In this document: positions 6,469 to 14,679 of the stretch, piece after piece
How the letters are laid out: the number at the start of each line of letters is the position of its first letter
How positions within the stretch are numbered: position 1 is the stretch's first letter
Origin: JBJXHG01 sp046160865
GTDB taxonomy: Bacteria > Planctomycetota > UBA1135 > GCA-002686595
DNA length: 29,041 nucleotides
Reading direction: 5' to 3'
Assembly (NCBI GenBank): GCA_046160865.1
Contig: JBJXHG010000118.1
Span: forward strand, 1 to 29,041
The notes under the pieces: model-generated
Databases searched by the model: none
What the model was told of the DNA's origin: nothing
The model's input: only the letters and a program-made list of their open reading frames with translations
Position numbers and translations under genes: made by a program

Positions 6469-9400
6469 ATGTCCCCGCAACCCCGCTTTCGACTCGACCG
6501 CGAGCTCGGCACCGGCACGACCGGCCGCGTGTGGCGCGGCGTATTGACGCAAGGATTCGGGCCGTATCCGGCGGGCTTCGCCGTGGCGGTGAAGTACCTG
6601 CATCCACAACTCGCGACGGACGAGCAAGCGCTGCTCGCGTTCGATTCGGAGGCCGCAGCCGGCGCCGCGGTACAGCATCCGGGCGTCGTCGGCGTGCTCG
6701 CGCGCGGCAAGGACGAGCGCGGAGAGTTCCTCGTGATGCAGCTCGTGCCCGGTCGCAGCTTGCGCGAAGCGCTGAACGAATCGGGCGCGCTGCCGGAGCC
6801 GCTCGTGCGCAGCATCGCGCAGCAGATCGCGGGCGGACTCGCCGACTTGCACGCGCGCGGCTTCCTGCACGGCGACGTGAAGCCCGAGAACATGCGCCTC
6901 GATGCCGAAGGCAACGCGGTGCTGCTCGACCTCGGGTTCGCGCGCTCCGTCGTGGACGCGCCGTCCCACATGCAACGCCGCGCGGTCCGCCCCGGGCGCG
7001 GCAGCATTCCGTATCTGTCGCCGCAACAAGCGCAAGGTGAGGCGCCGAGCCGCGAGAGCGACGTGTTCGCGCTCGGCGTCGTCCTCTACGAGCTCGCGAC
7101 CGGCGTGCATCCGTTCGCGCGTGCGGCCGTCACGAGCAAGGCGACCGGCGACGGCTGGATGGAAGGCTCCGGGAGCAGCGGCGCCGTTGCGCGCGTGGCG
7201 CTCGCTGCGCCCGACGCCGACAAGCTCCTGGCCGCGATCGCGACCGCACGTTGCGAGCCGCCATCGCGCATCGTGCCGCAACTCTCGCCGTTCCTCGATC
7301 GCGTGATCCAGGAAGCGCTGGCGCGCGATCCCGAGCGCCGGCCGAGCGCGAGCGAGCTCTCCGAGCGCCTGATCGAGCAGGAGAGCGGCGCGTGGTGGCG
7401 GCGCGAGATCGAGTTCGGCGCATCCGCACGCCGCGGTGGAACCGGCGAGCCCGACGCGCGCCACTTGATGCCGCTCGTCGGACGGCAACGCGAGCTCGAG
7501 CTCTTGCTCGCGCGCTATGAATCGGCCGCGGCCGGAGCCGGCAGCGCGATCTGGATTCGCGGCGATCCCGGCAGCGGAAAGTCGCGCCTCGTGCATGCGT
7601 GCGCTTCCCACGCGCGCACGCGCGAAGACCCGCCGCTCTACCTGTACGGCCGCTGTCGCGAGCTCGAGGAAGGACGGCCGTGCGAGCCGGTGCTGCGCTT
7701 GCTCGAACGCTTCCTGCGCTTGCCGCGCGGAGTCGCACCGAAAGCGCGCGAGACCGCCGAGCTGTACTTGCTCGTCGCACCGCGCGTCGCGCAGACGCTC
7801 GCCGACGCGCTCGATCCTTCGTTCGAGGGCGCGTCGTCGCAATCGGTGCCCGTCGCGCTGAGCACATGGCTCGCCGCGCTCGGCAAGAAGATCCCGCTCC
7901 TCATCTTTCTCGACGACGTCCACTTCGCCGACGAAGGCACGCTCGAGGTGCTCGCCCTGCTCGCGGAGCACCTGCGCGAAGCGCGCGTCCTGCTCGTCCT
8001 CGGCGCGCGTCAAGGCGGCAGCGCGCGGCACCCGGCCGCGCTCAAGAGCTTGCGCGAGCGGCTCACGACGCCCGCGAACGTCGACGAGATCGTGCTCGGT
8101 CCGCTCGACGAGGAAGCGGTCGAGGATCTCGTCCGGCACGTTTTCCACCACTCGACTCCGCGCTTGCGACTGGCGCACGTGCTCTGGCAACGCAGCCGCG
8201 GCAGCCCCGGACTCCTGGCCGAGATCCTGCGCAGCTTGATCGCGAGTGGCGGCGCGCGCCCGCACGCAGACGGCGGCGGACTGGTACTCGCGATCACACC
8301 GGACGATCTGCCGCTGCCGCGCTCGCTCGCGCGCGCGATCTCCGACTCGTACAAGCAGTTGCCGGTCGCCGACCGCACGTGGTTGCGCCGCCTCGCGGTC
8401 GTCGGCGGACGGATCGAGACCGAGTTCCTGCTGCGCGCGTTCCCCGAGGCCAAGCGCGCCGACGTCGACGCGATGCTGCTGCGACTCGTGCGCTCGGGTT
8501 GGCTGACGGCCGCCGGCGCGCGCTATCGCTTCGCTCGTCCGGCGCTGCGCGAAGCCGTCTACCGCCGCCGTCTGACACGCGAAGAACGCGTGCGCTTGCA
8601 TGCCGCCGCCGCCGAAGCGCTGCGGCCCGCGCCCGGCGCGAAGGTGCCGCTCGAAGACGCGTTCCAGCGCGCGTTCCACTTGCGCTCGGCCGGCGAGCAC
8701 CGTGCGCTGCTCGATCTCCTGCCGCCGCTGCTCGCGCGCTTGCTGCGCAGCGGACAGCCGCAGCGCGTGCACGCACTCGCGTCGTGGGGACTCGCGGCGG
8801 TCGACGCGCTGGAGAAATCGCCCGAGCTCGGACGTCTGCGCATCACGCTGCTCGAAGCGGCCGTCGATGCCGCCGACCGGCTCGGCTTCCGCAAGGACCA
8901 GCGCGAGTTGCTGGACCGGTTGACCGACCTCGAGTTCGATCCGAGCGCCGACCCGGAGTCCGTCGGCCGCGTGTACTTGCTGCACGGGCGCTACGCCGTG
9001 AGCACCGGTCAGTACGGCCTCGCGCGCGGCATGCTCAAGAACGCGGTCGAGATGTTCGACCGCTCGAAGAACAAGGTCGAGTACAGCGAAGCGGTGCGCC
9101 GTCTCTCGCTCGTGCAGGGTCACGTCGGCGAGCTCGAGGCCGCGCGCAAGCTCGCCAGGCGCGCGATCTCGACGTCGCAGCACGACGCGCAGCGCGCGCT
9201 CGCGCACGTCGCGCTCGGCATCGTCGATGTGCTCGAAGACCAAGTCGAGGACGCGCTCGAGAACGCCGACCGCGCGCTGCACCTGCTGCGCGCCGACGGT
9301 ACGTTCCGTCTCCCCGGCGCGTATTCGGCCGTCTACATGCTGCGCGCGCGCATCTACCGCGCGTCGGGCAGCCCCGGACGCGCGCTCGCGTCCGCGAGTC

Positions 9401-10068
9401 GCGCGGTCGAGCTCGCGCGTGTCGCGGGCGAGCGGCGCCTCGAAGCCGAAGCGACGGCGCGCCTCGGCGGACTGCTCCTCGATCTCGATCGACCCGAGGA
9501 CGCCGAAGCGCGCTTGCGCGAGGCGTTGCTCTTGTCGGAAGAAATCGAAGATCGCCGCGGCCAAGCGCTCGCGCGCCTCTTCCTCGGCATCCTGCTGTGG
9601 GAGCAGGCTGATCCGGAAGCGTCGGCGATCCTGCGCCGGTCGTCCGATCTCGCCGTCGAGATGGGCTTGAACCGCGTCGAGGCCGTCGCGTCGGCGATCC
9701 AAGCGCGCATCTCGCGCGAAGCACGCGATCTCGCGCACGCCGAGCGCGCGAGCGCGCGCGCGATGGACTTGCTCGAGCGCTACGGCGCGGAGCTCGGCGA
9801 CCGCGTCGTGATCACCGGCACGCGCGCACTCGTGTTGCGTACGGCGGAGCGCGCACGCGAAGGCGACGCGCTCGAAGCGGAGCTGCGCGAGCGCTTGCGC
9901 CGCGAGAACACGCGCATCCGCTCGCCGCTCTTGCGCCTGCGCCACGGACGCGCGTCGATGCGCTTGCTCGAGGCCGTGCTCTCCCCCGTCGGTCCGGTCT
10001 TTCCGCGCGTGCGCGTGGACCCGGCGCACGAGGGCGTTCAGACGGTCGACGGACCGGGGCCGTCGTAG
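6469..10068 (+). CDS. PknK-like Ser/Thr kinase fused to an ATPase and TPR region
   Basis: This 1199-residue soluble signalling protein has three parts. The kinase domain (about 8-305) has a glycine-rich loop GTGTTGRV, Lys42 in VAVKYL, catalytic loop HGDVKPEN (Asp136) and a metal-binding DLG (154-156) in place of DFG. A large STAND/AAA_16-type ATPase follows at about 335-620, with Walker A GDPGSGKS (365-372) and Walker B LLIFLDDVHFADE (about 477-489). The C-terminal half is helical and reads as degenerate TPR repeats, a protein-binding surface. This order is that of PknK-type kinases, in which nucleotide binding by the ATPase is thought to switch signalling. There is no transmembrane segment. 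The ATG at 6469 was chosen because kinase homology begins at once; upstream in-frame sequence overlaps the toxin gene. The substrate is unknown. Confidence 0.9.
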   Translation: MSPQPRFRLDRELGTGTTGRVWRGVLTQGFGPYPAGFAVAVKYLHPQLATDEQALLAFDSEAAAGAAVQHPGVVGVLARGKDERGEFLVMQLVPGRSLREALNESGALPEPLVRSIAQQIAGGLADLHARGFLHGDVKPENMRLDAEGNAVLLDLGFARSVVDAPSHMQRRAVRPGRGSIPYLSPQQAQGEAPSRESDVFALGVVLYELATGVHPFARAAVTSKATGDGWMEGSGSSGAVARVALAAPDADKLLAAIATARCEPPSRIVPQLSPFLDRVIQEALARDPERRPSASELSERLIEQESGAWWRREIEFGASARRGGTGEPDARHLMPLVGRQRELELLLARYESAAAGAGSAIWIRGDPGSGKSRLVHACASHARTREDPPLYLYGRCRELEEGRPCEPVLRLLERFLRLPRGVAPKARETAELYLLVAPRVAQTLADALDPSFEGASSQSVPVALSTWLAALGKKIPLLIFLDDVHFADEGTLEVLALLAEHLREARVLLVLGARQGGSARHPAALKSLRERLTTPANVDEIVLGPLDEEAVEDLVRHVFHHSTPRLRLAHVLWQRSRGSPGLLAEILRSLIASGGARPHADGGGLVLAITPDDLPLPRSLARAISDSYKQLPVADRTWLRRLAVVGGRIETEFLLRAFPEAKRADVDAMLLRLVRSGWLTAAGARYRFARPALREAVYRRRLTREERVRLHAAAAEALRPAPGAKVPLEDAFQRAFHLRSAGEHRALLDLLPPLLARLLRSGQPQRVHALASWGLAAVDALEKSPELGRLRITLLEAAVDAADRLGFRKDQRELLDRLTDLEFDPSADPESVGRVYLLHGRYAVSTGQYGLARGMLKNAVEMFDRSKNKVEYSEAVRRLSLVQGHVGELEAARKLARRAISTSQHDAQRALAHVALGIVDVLEDQVEDALENADRALHLLRADGTFRLPGAYSAVYMLRARIYRASGSPGRALASASRAVELARVAGERRLEAEATARLGGLLLDLDRPEDAEARLREALLLSEEIEDRRGQALARLFLGILLWEQADPEASAILRRSSDLAVEMGLNRVEAVASAIQARISREARDLAHAERASARAMDLLERYGAELGDRVVITGTRALVLRTAERAREGDALEAELRERLRRENTRIRSPLLRLRHGRASMRLLEAVLSPVGPVFPRVRVDPAHEGVQTVDGPGPS

Positions 10069-10087
10069 GGCGCCGGCCCCGCCGTCT

Positions 10088-10250
10088 AGCAGTCCGTGGT
10101 GGAAGTGCTTCGAGCCCGAACGCGGCCCGTTCGCGTCAGAGCAAGGAGCGAGACCGCAGGCGAATCGTCAAGATTCGCCGAGGATCGAGCGACGCCGGGC
10201 TGGCGCGAACGGGCCACTTTCGGGCTGAATGACGGCCACCACGGGCTGCT
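10088..10250. repeat. Palindromic dispersed repeat, copy A
   Basis: This 163-bp element is bounded by inverted repeats: AGCAGTCCGTGGTGG at 10088-10102 and CCACCACGGGCTGCT at 10236-10250, pairing at 14 of 15 positions. Nested inside are a perfect 12-bp inverted repeat (10124-10135 with 10204-10215) and a central 8-bp hairpin (10159-10166 with 10172-10179). A second copy lies at 21618-21780 with long identical blocks and the same nested layout. It starts 20 bases after the kinase stop codon. No coding capacity is evident. It could be a miniature inverted-repeat element or a structured 3'-end RNA. Confidence 0.85.
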
Positions 10251-10336
10251 TGCTCGACCGGCGACGCACGCTTACTCTCCGCACGTGCGATTTCCCGTCG
10301 CACCTTTGAATCAGTCTTCTCACAAGGACAACCACA

Positions 10337-10690
10337 ATGAGCTCGCGTCTTCTCTGCGCGCTGGTGTTTCTCGCCGTTCCGTTGGTCGGCACCTCCTTCG
10401 CGCAAGGTCCAGGTGGAGCACCGCCAGGTAAGTGGAAGGTCGGCGACGACGGTGTGGACACCCTCGCGACGATCATCGCGCAGGCGAGAACCTATCGTGT
10501 CGGTAATGGTGGCCCAGACTCCACCATCACGGCCGAGGTCTACAACGAAAACGAGGAGCTAATCAACGTAATCAACATCCCAGGCGGTGAAACGCGCGAC
10601 ATGGGCGTGCCAGCCGGCGGTTCGCTGAAGATTCGTGATGCTGCAGATGATGATGGCTTTGCCGCTGCTGGAAGCTACGGCACGATCTAA
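10337..10690 (+). CDS. Small secreted protein of unknown function
   Basis: This 117-residue protein has a clear signal peptide (residues 1-22, cut after TSFA). The mature part is short and acidic, with a Gly/Pro-rich start (QGPGGAPPGKW) and a predicted beta-sandwich-like remainder. It includes the phrases STITAEVYNENEELINVINI and MGVPAGGSLKIRD, which suggest a small all-beta domain. It has no cysteines in the mature part. The ATG at 10337 has AAGGA about eight bases upstream. It follows repeat copy A and precedes a larger anchored protein from which it is separated by a hairpin. I do not recognise the family. Confidence 0.75.
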   Translation: MSSRLLCALVFLAVPLVGTSFAQGPGGAPPGKWKVGDDGVDTLATIIAQARTYRVGNGGPDSTITAEVYNENEELINVINIPGGETRDMGVPAGGSLKIRDAADDDGFAAAGSYGTI

Positions 10691-10719
10691 CAGCGTCCTG
10701 ATCCGAGACAACGAGTTTC

Positions 10720-10750
10720 GCCGCCTGCGCGCATCGAGCACGCAGGCGGC
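10720..10750 (+). terminator. Hairpin between the two exported-protein genes
   Basis: A perfect 10-bp stem (10720-10729 with 10741-10750) encloses an 11-base loop. It lies 29 bases after the upstream stop and 9 bases before the downstream GTG start. No T-run follows. Its right arm holds the only purine-rich sequence (AGGCGG) in front of that start. It could therefore act as a partial terminator or hide the ribosome binding region of the next gene. Confidence 0.5.
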
Positions 10751-10759
10751 AATCGTCCC

Positions 10760-13129
10760 GTGAAAGCCTGGACCTTCCGAATCGCTTGGACATGTGCCGT
10801 CGTGTGCGCATTGCTCCTCGTATATCGCACTTGCACGCGCAGCGAATCCTCGAGTTCGACTCACGGGCCGTCGGGCGACAGTGCTGCGGAGAAGAACGAG
10901 CTGACACTCGGCCATTCGGACAGCGAGAGCACGCGAGCTTCGAGCGACGGCGGTGCGGCCACGTCGGATTCGGTTTCTCCGCCCGTCGACACCGATGCGG
11001 CGCGCGAGCTCTCAGACGTCCAGCTCCTCTCCATCGCGGATCGCTTCCCTGCGAGCGCGTCGCGTTGGACGTTCCGGTCGGCAGGAACACTCGATGGCGC
11101 GAGCAGCACGGCCATCGATTCGGATTCACGCGGCGTGCTGCGGCTTCCGCGCGGTCGATGGAGTCTCACTTCAACGGATGAGCGGTGGATCGCGACGAGC
11201 GACGTCGTCGTCCTCGAGCCTGGCACGAGGCAAGTGGTCTGGGTTCAACCGGTCGTGGCACTGCGCTTTCGCACGATCGCGCTCGACGGAACGCCGATCG
11301 GCGGTGTGACGTGTCACTGGGCGCAGCAGCTCGCTCCGGTCTATCCAGAGCCCAAGTCTCCGCTGCTCACGGCGATCTCGGAGGTGTCCGGGCTCGTGAC
11401 TGTCCGAGGTCCGTGCATCGCCGGCCGCGCGATCTTCACCAAGGATGGCTACACACGTCAGGAGCTGCTGTTGAACGGGCCGTCGTCGAACACGATCGAC
11501 GTGGTGCTCGAACCGGATGCGCATGACGGTCGCCCGCTGCGCTTCCGATACTTGGCAACCGGCCTACCCGTGCACGCCGTCCAATTGCGCGCGGCGCTCG
11601 GATACTCGATCGCCCACGCTTCCGTGGAATCGGACACGGTCGTCGTTCCGAGCTGGGTGTCTCCCGACGAGGTGATCCACGTCGAATCGGCGACGACGCA
11701 CCCTTCGAGGCTGAGGCTGAGGGATGTCGCGACAAACGATGTCGAACTGCCAGAGTCGCGCGCTCTCGACGTGCTCATTCACGCGGGCAGTGGCTGCGAC
11801 CCGGGGCGAACATTGCGCGCGCGTCTGGTGAACGGCACGAGCACGACTTCCGTGCGGCCCGATCTTCCGTCGCCCATCACGACGTCGTCTGCCCATCCGG
11901 TCCGAGTCACGCTGCCTGCCGGTGTCGGGGTCGAGCTCGAGGCGTTCGACACGTGCGGCTCGCGGGAGATCGAGACGATCGGCCCGAGCGACTCGCGCAG
12001 CGTGGTCGAGCTCTATCTCGAAGCGCTGCCACGCCTGGACGTAAGTGTCCGAGATCCATCGGGTCGTGCAGTCGCGTCCGCCGTCGTGCACGCCGTCAGA
12101 AACGGAGGGACGACGGACGGCGTTCCGTGCGACGCCAGCGGGCGAGCCTCCATTCCGCTTGCGCCGGACGTCGACTCGATCCGTGTAGACGCTCGAAGTC
12201 ATGCGTCGTCGATCGCAGTGCGCGTTGGCGCCGCAGCCCCGCTCGATCGGAGCACCGACGAAGAGCTGCTCGTCACGTTGCAACCCAGCGTCGACGTTCC
12301 GCTGCGCGTCCGCTCCACGAGCGGCGATCCCGTTTCTGGTCTGCTCGTCCGAGTCTGGCCACAGCCTGCGGCAACTGCGAACGCACGGAGCGGCAGCTGG
12401 CGCTTCGGCACCGCGGCGCGCGCCATCGTGGGTAACTCAGACGATCGCGGCGAGTTCGTGGCGCGCGACGTACCGCTCGGGCTCGTGGACATCGAAGTCG
12501 ACCTCGACCACGTGTTCGGATCCGGCGACGCGTACGAGACGCTGTACGACGTGCCTCGCGTGTCGATGCATATAGCGAGTGGTGACGCCCACACGATCGT
12601 CGTACCGACTCCGCGGGTCGTCTCGTTGTCCGTATTCGACGGCACGTGCGACGAGCCGGTGCCGAGCTTCGAGCTCGCTGTCGAAGACTCGTCCGGCAGA
12701 ACCGCGTTGGACGTGCCAGGTAACCATTGGCGTGGTTGGATCGCCAGCGATCTCGACGCCTTGATCATCTCCGTCAACGGACTTGGGTCGACGACATTGG
12801 ATCCGCGCCAAGTTGCACCTGGTGACGCAGCACGCGTCGTGTTGCAGCCGACGGTACAAGTGCTCTTCCGCGTGGAGAATCTGCCGGAGCTTCGACCGAT
12901 CCAGCACGTTCGGCTCCGCGTCATGCGCAAGACGTCGAACGGCCATCAAGGCGTTCAAGATGCTCTGGTCACGCTCGACGGTGATCGCGGCGCCGTCTCG
13001 CTCGCGACCACGGACGACCTCGTGGTGGGGATCGATCCGATCGAGCACGCGGGCAAGACACTGCGCTTCGAGCCACCGTTCCAGCCCGCCAGCACGGACG
13101 TCGAGCTCGTCTTCTACTGTCGGTATTGA
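10760..13129 (+). CDS. Membrane-anchored protein with repeated carboxypeptidase-regulatory-like domains
   Basis: This 789-residue protein has one N-terminal hydrophobic helix (about 7-23, IAWTCAVVCALLLVYRT) and a Ser/Thr-rich linker (about 29-80). A long extracytoplasmic region of consecutive beta-sandwich units follows. Several resemble carboxypeptidase regulatory-like domains, with the typical G-x-P/A-V pattern: IALDGTPIGGVTCHW (about 171), VSVRDPSGRAVASAVVHAVR (about 427) and RSTSGDPVSGLLVRVW (about 516). In each case a polar stretch ending in D-x-x-G follows. No catalytic motif is seen; a structural or binding role in the envelope is inferred. The start is GTG at 10760, without a clear ribosome binding site. 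Codon choice is less extreme than in the housekeeping neighbours. It probably forms a pair with the small secreted protein upstream. Confidence 0.82.
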   Translation: MKAWTFRIAWTCAVVCALLLVYRTCTRSESSSSTHGPSGDSAAEKNELTLGHSDSESTRASSDGGAATSDSVSPPVDTDAARELSDVQLLSIADRFPASASRWTFRSAGTLDGASSTAIDSDSRGVLRLPRGRWSLTSTDERWIATSDVVVLEPGTRQVVWVQPVVALRFRTIALDGTPIGGVTCHWAQQLAPVYPEPKSPLLTAISEVSGLVTVRGPCIAGRAIFTKDGYTRQELLLNGPSSNTIDVVLEPDAHDGRPLRFRYLATGLPVHAVQLRAALGYSIAHASVESDTVVVPSWVSPDEVIHVESATTHPSRLRLRDVATNDVELPESRALDVLIHAGSGCDPGRTLRARLVNGTSTTSVRPDLPSPITTSSAHPVRVTLPAGVGVELEAFDTCGSREIETIGPSDSRSVVELYLEALPRLDVSVRDPSGRAVASAVVHAVRNGGTTDGVPCDASGRASIPLAPDVDSIRVDARSHASSIAVRVGAAAPLDRSTDEELLVTLQPSVDVPLRVRSTSGDPVSGLLVRVWPQPAATANARSGSWRFGTAARAIVGNSDDRGEFVARDVPLGLVDIEVDLDHVFGSGDAYETLYDVPRVSMHIASGDAHTIVVPTPRVVSLSVFDGTCDEPVPSFELAVEDSSGRTALDVPGNHWRGWIASDLDALIISVNGLGSTTLDPRQVAPGDAARVVLQPTVQVLFRVENLPELRPIQHVRLRVMRKTSNGHQGVQDALVTLDGDRGAVSLATTDDLVVGIDPIEHAGKTLRFEPPFQPASTDVELVFYCRY

Positions 13130-13153
13130 CGCGACGTCGTCGTTCGCATGATC

Positions 13154-13167
13154 TCCGCGCGCGCGGA
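13154..13167. terminator. Palindrome between convergent genes
   Basis: TCCGCGCGCGCGGA is a perfect 14-base palindrome in the 45-base gap between two convergent stop codons. A stem would have to open at its centre to form a loop, and there is no T-run. A bidirectional terminator is possible but weakly supported. Confidence 0.3.
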
Positions 13168-13174
13168 CGAGCTG

Positions 13175-13621
13175 TCAGCTTCCGCCGAGCTCGCGCCCTT
13201 CGCAGCCCCAGACCGCCGCGCGGAACTTCTCGTCGAGCACGCGCTTCTCACTGCGCTCGGTGTCCCAGCCGACGAGGCGCGCGCGTGCTTCGCACAGGAT
13301 CCGGCCGCTCGCGACGTCCCGCACGCGGTAGACCTGCTCGAACGACGTGCGGCCGATCGACACCGTCGCCATCTCCACGTCGACGTCGCGATTGCCCAGC
13401 GACGGCGCGACGAAGAGAACGTTCGTCTGCGCGAGCACGAACGGGAAGTAGCGCCCCTCCATCAGCCCGAGGTGGTCGAAGTACGCGAAGCGCGCTTCCT
13501 CGAGCAGCGTGAGATAGACGGCATTGTTCACGACGCGCTGCACGTCCTCGTCGCACCAGCGCGTCCGCACGCGCGCGCGGAAGCGCAGCTGCGTCGAAGC
13601 GGGAACGTCGGGTGTTTCCAT
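13175..13621 (-). CDS. Acyl-CoA thioesterase, 4HBT hotdog family
   Basis: This 148-residue cytoplasmic protein matches 4-hydroxybenzoyl-CoA-thioesterase-type hotdog enzymes, which hydrolyse acyl-CoA or acyl-ACP thioesters. The signature RTRWCDEDVQRVVNNAVYLT corresponds to the family's D-x-x-G-H-V-N-N pattern. Asp26 aligns with the catalytic Asp of the Pseudomonas enzyme, and EEARFAYF follows as expected. The usual Gly-His before VNN is Arg-Val here, a variation seen in this broad family. The ATG at 13621 shares its A with the TGA of the upstream transporter gene (TGATG), so translation is probably coupled. The substrate cannot be told from the sequence. Confidence 0.85.
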   Translation of the reverse strand: METPDVPASTQLRFRARVRTRWCDEDVQRVVNNAVYLTLLEEARFAYFDHLGLMEGRYFPFVLAQTNVLFVAPSLGNRDVDVEMATVSIGRTSFEQVYRVRDVASGRILCEARARLVGWDTERSEKRVLDEKFRAAVWGCEGRELGGS

Positions 13622-14619
13622 CACGCAGCGCTCGTCGGCGCGGAGGGAACGGCGCGCATCGGCCGCACCACGAGCCAGATGCCCGCGAAGATGAGCGCCG
13701 CCGCGATCGCGAGGTGCGGCGACGGCTTCTCGGCCAGCACGAACCACGCGCTCACGCCGGCGATCAGCGGTTGCACGTAGATGAACACGGCCGTCGTCGA
13801 GGACCGCAGCCGCGACAGCGCGAAGATGTTGAGCAGGTATGCGACGACGGTCGCGAACACGAGCACGAACCCGAGCGCCGCGATCGATGTGCCCGGGATG
13901 CCGTCGTGCCAGAGCACGTCGTTGCGCAGGAGGAACGGCAGGCACGGCAGCGACCACACGAACATCCACGCGATCACGACGAGCGGCGGATAGCGCTGCA
14001 AGAGCGGCCGCGCGAGGACGAGATAGAACGAGTACGAGAGCGCGTTCGCCACCATCATCAAGTTGCCGGTGAGGTGCGCGCGCGCGAGATCGGGCGATTC
14101 GGCGAAGTGGATCGCGGCCGCGCCGGCGAGCGCGAGCGCGAGGCCAGCTGCACGCGCGCGCTCGAACGCCTCGTGCTTGAACGCGGCCGCGATCGCGAAC
14201 GTGAACACGGGAATGAGGCACACGATCAGGCCGGCATTCGTGGCGGTCGAGCGCTGCAGGCCCTCGAGGTACAGCGACATGTTGATCGCGATGCCGAGCC
14301 ACGAGCACAGCGCGAACCAGGCCATGTCGCGCGCGCGCGGGATCACGTCGCGCCGGTGGAGGATGAGCGCCGCCGCGGAGAGGCTCGCCGCGCCGAACAA
14401 GATGCGCCACGCACCCACGGCGAACGGCGAGAACGCGCCGGGCGCGAACGCGACCTTGCCGAACGTCGGGAAGAGCCCGAAGCACAACTGCACGACCGAC
14501 AGCGCGACGTAGCCCTGCCGCCGTGCGCGCGGGTCCGTGCTCGCGGGCGCCGCGCGCGCGCTGCCGGCGGCGTGTGGCGCCCGCGGTGCGTGCTCGTCTT
14601 GCGCGCTGACGCTTGGCAT
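13621..14619 (-). CDS. EamA/DMT-family membrane transporter
   Basis: This 332-residue inner-membrane protein has about ten hydrophobic helices arranged as two EamA repeats (about 38-165 and 190-320). That is the fold of drug/metabolite transporters and permeases that export amino acids, nucleosides or other metabolites. Typical phrases are ATNAGLIVCLIPVFTFAIAA in the first repeat and TTAVFIYVQPLIAGVSAWFV in the second. A polar N-terminal tail of about 35 residues precedes the first helix. The ATG at 14619 has no ribosome binding site, and a TAACCT element lies only about nine bases before it, so the mRNA may be nearly leaderless or a later start may be used. The thioesterase gene is coupled downstream. 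The substrate is unknown. Confidence 0.88.
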   Translation of the reverse strand: MPSVSAQDEHAPRAPHAAGSARAAPASTDPRARRQGYVALSVVQLCFGLFPTFGKVAFAPGAFSPFAVGAWRILFGAASLSAAALILHRRDVIPRARDMAWFALCSWLGIAINMSLYLEGLQRSTATNAGLIVCLIPVFTFAIAAAFKHEAFERARAAGLALALAGAAAIHFAESPDLARAHLTGNLMMVANALSYSFYLVLARPLLQRYPPLVVIAWMFVWSLPCLPFLLRNDVLWHDGIPGTSIAALGFVLVFATVVAYLLNIFALSRLRSSTTAVFIYVQPLIAGVSAWFVLAEKPSPHLAIAAALIFAGIWLVVRPMRAVPSAPTSAA

Positions 14620-14679
14620 CCGCGCAGGTTAGCGCGACCGTACGCGCGACGGTACTGTGTGCGGGACCGTCGCCGCGCA

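Noticed and set aside
6448..10029. 1193-residue minus-strand open frame
   Set aside because: It is the complement of the kinase/ATPase gene; it reads as Arg/Ala/Glu repeats without motifs, whereas the plus strand shows kinase and Walker motifs.
10088..10250. CRISPR array or complete insertion sequence
   Set aside because: There is no direct repeat-spacer pattern and no transposase coding capacity within the 163 bp.
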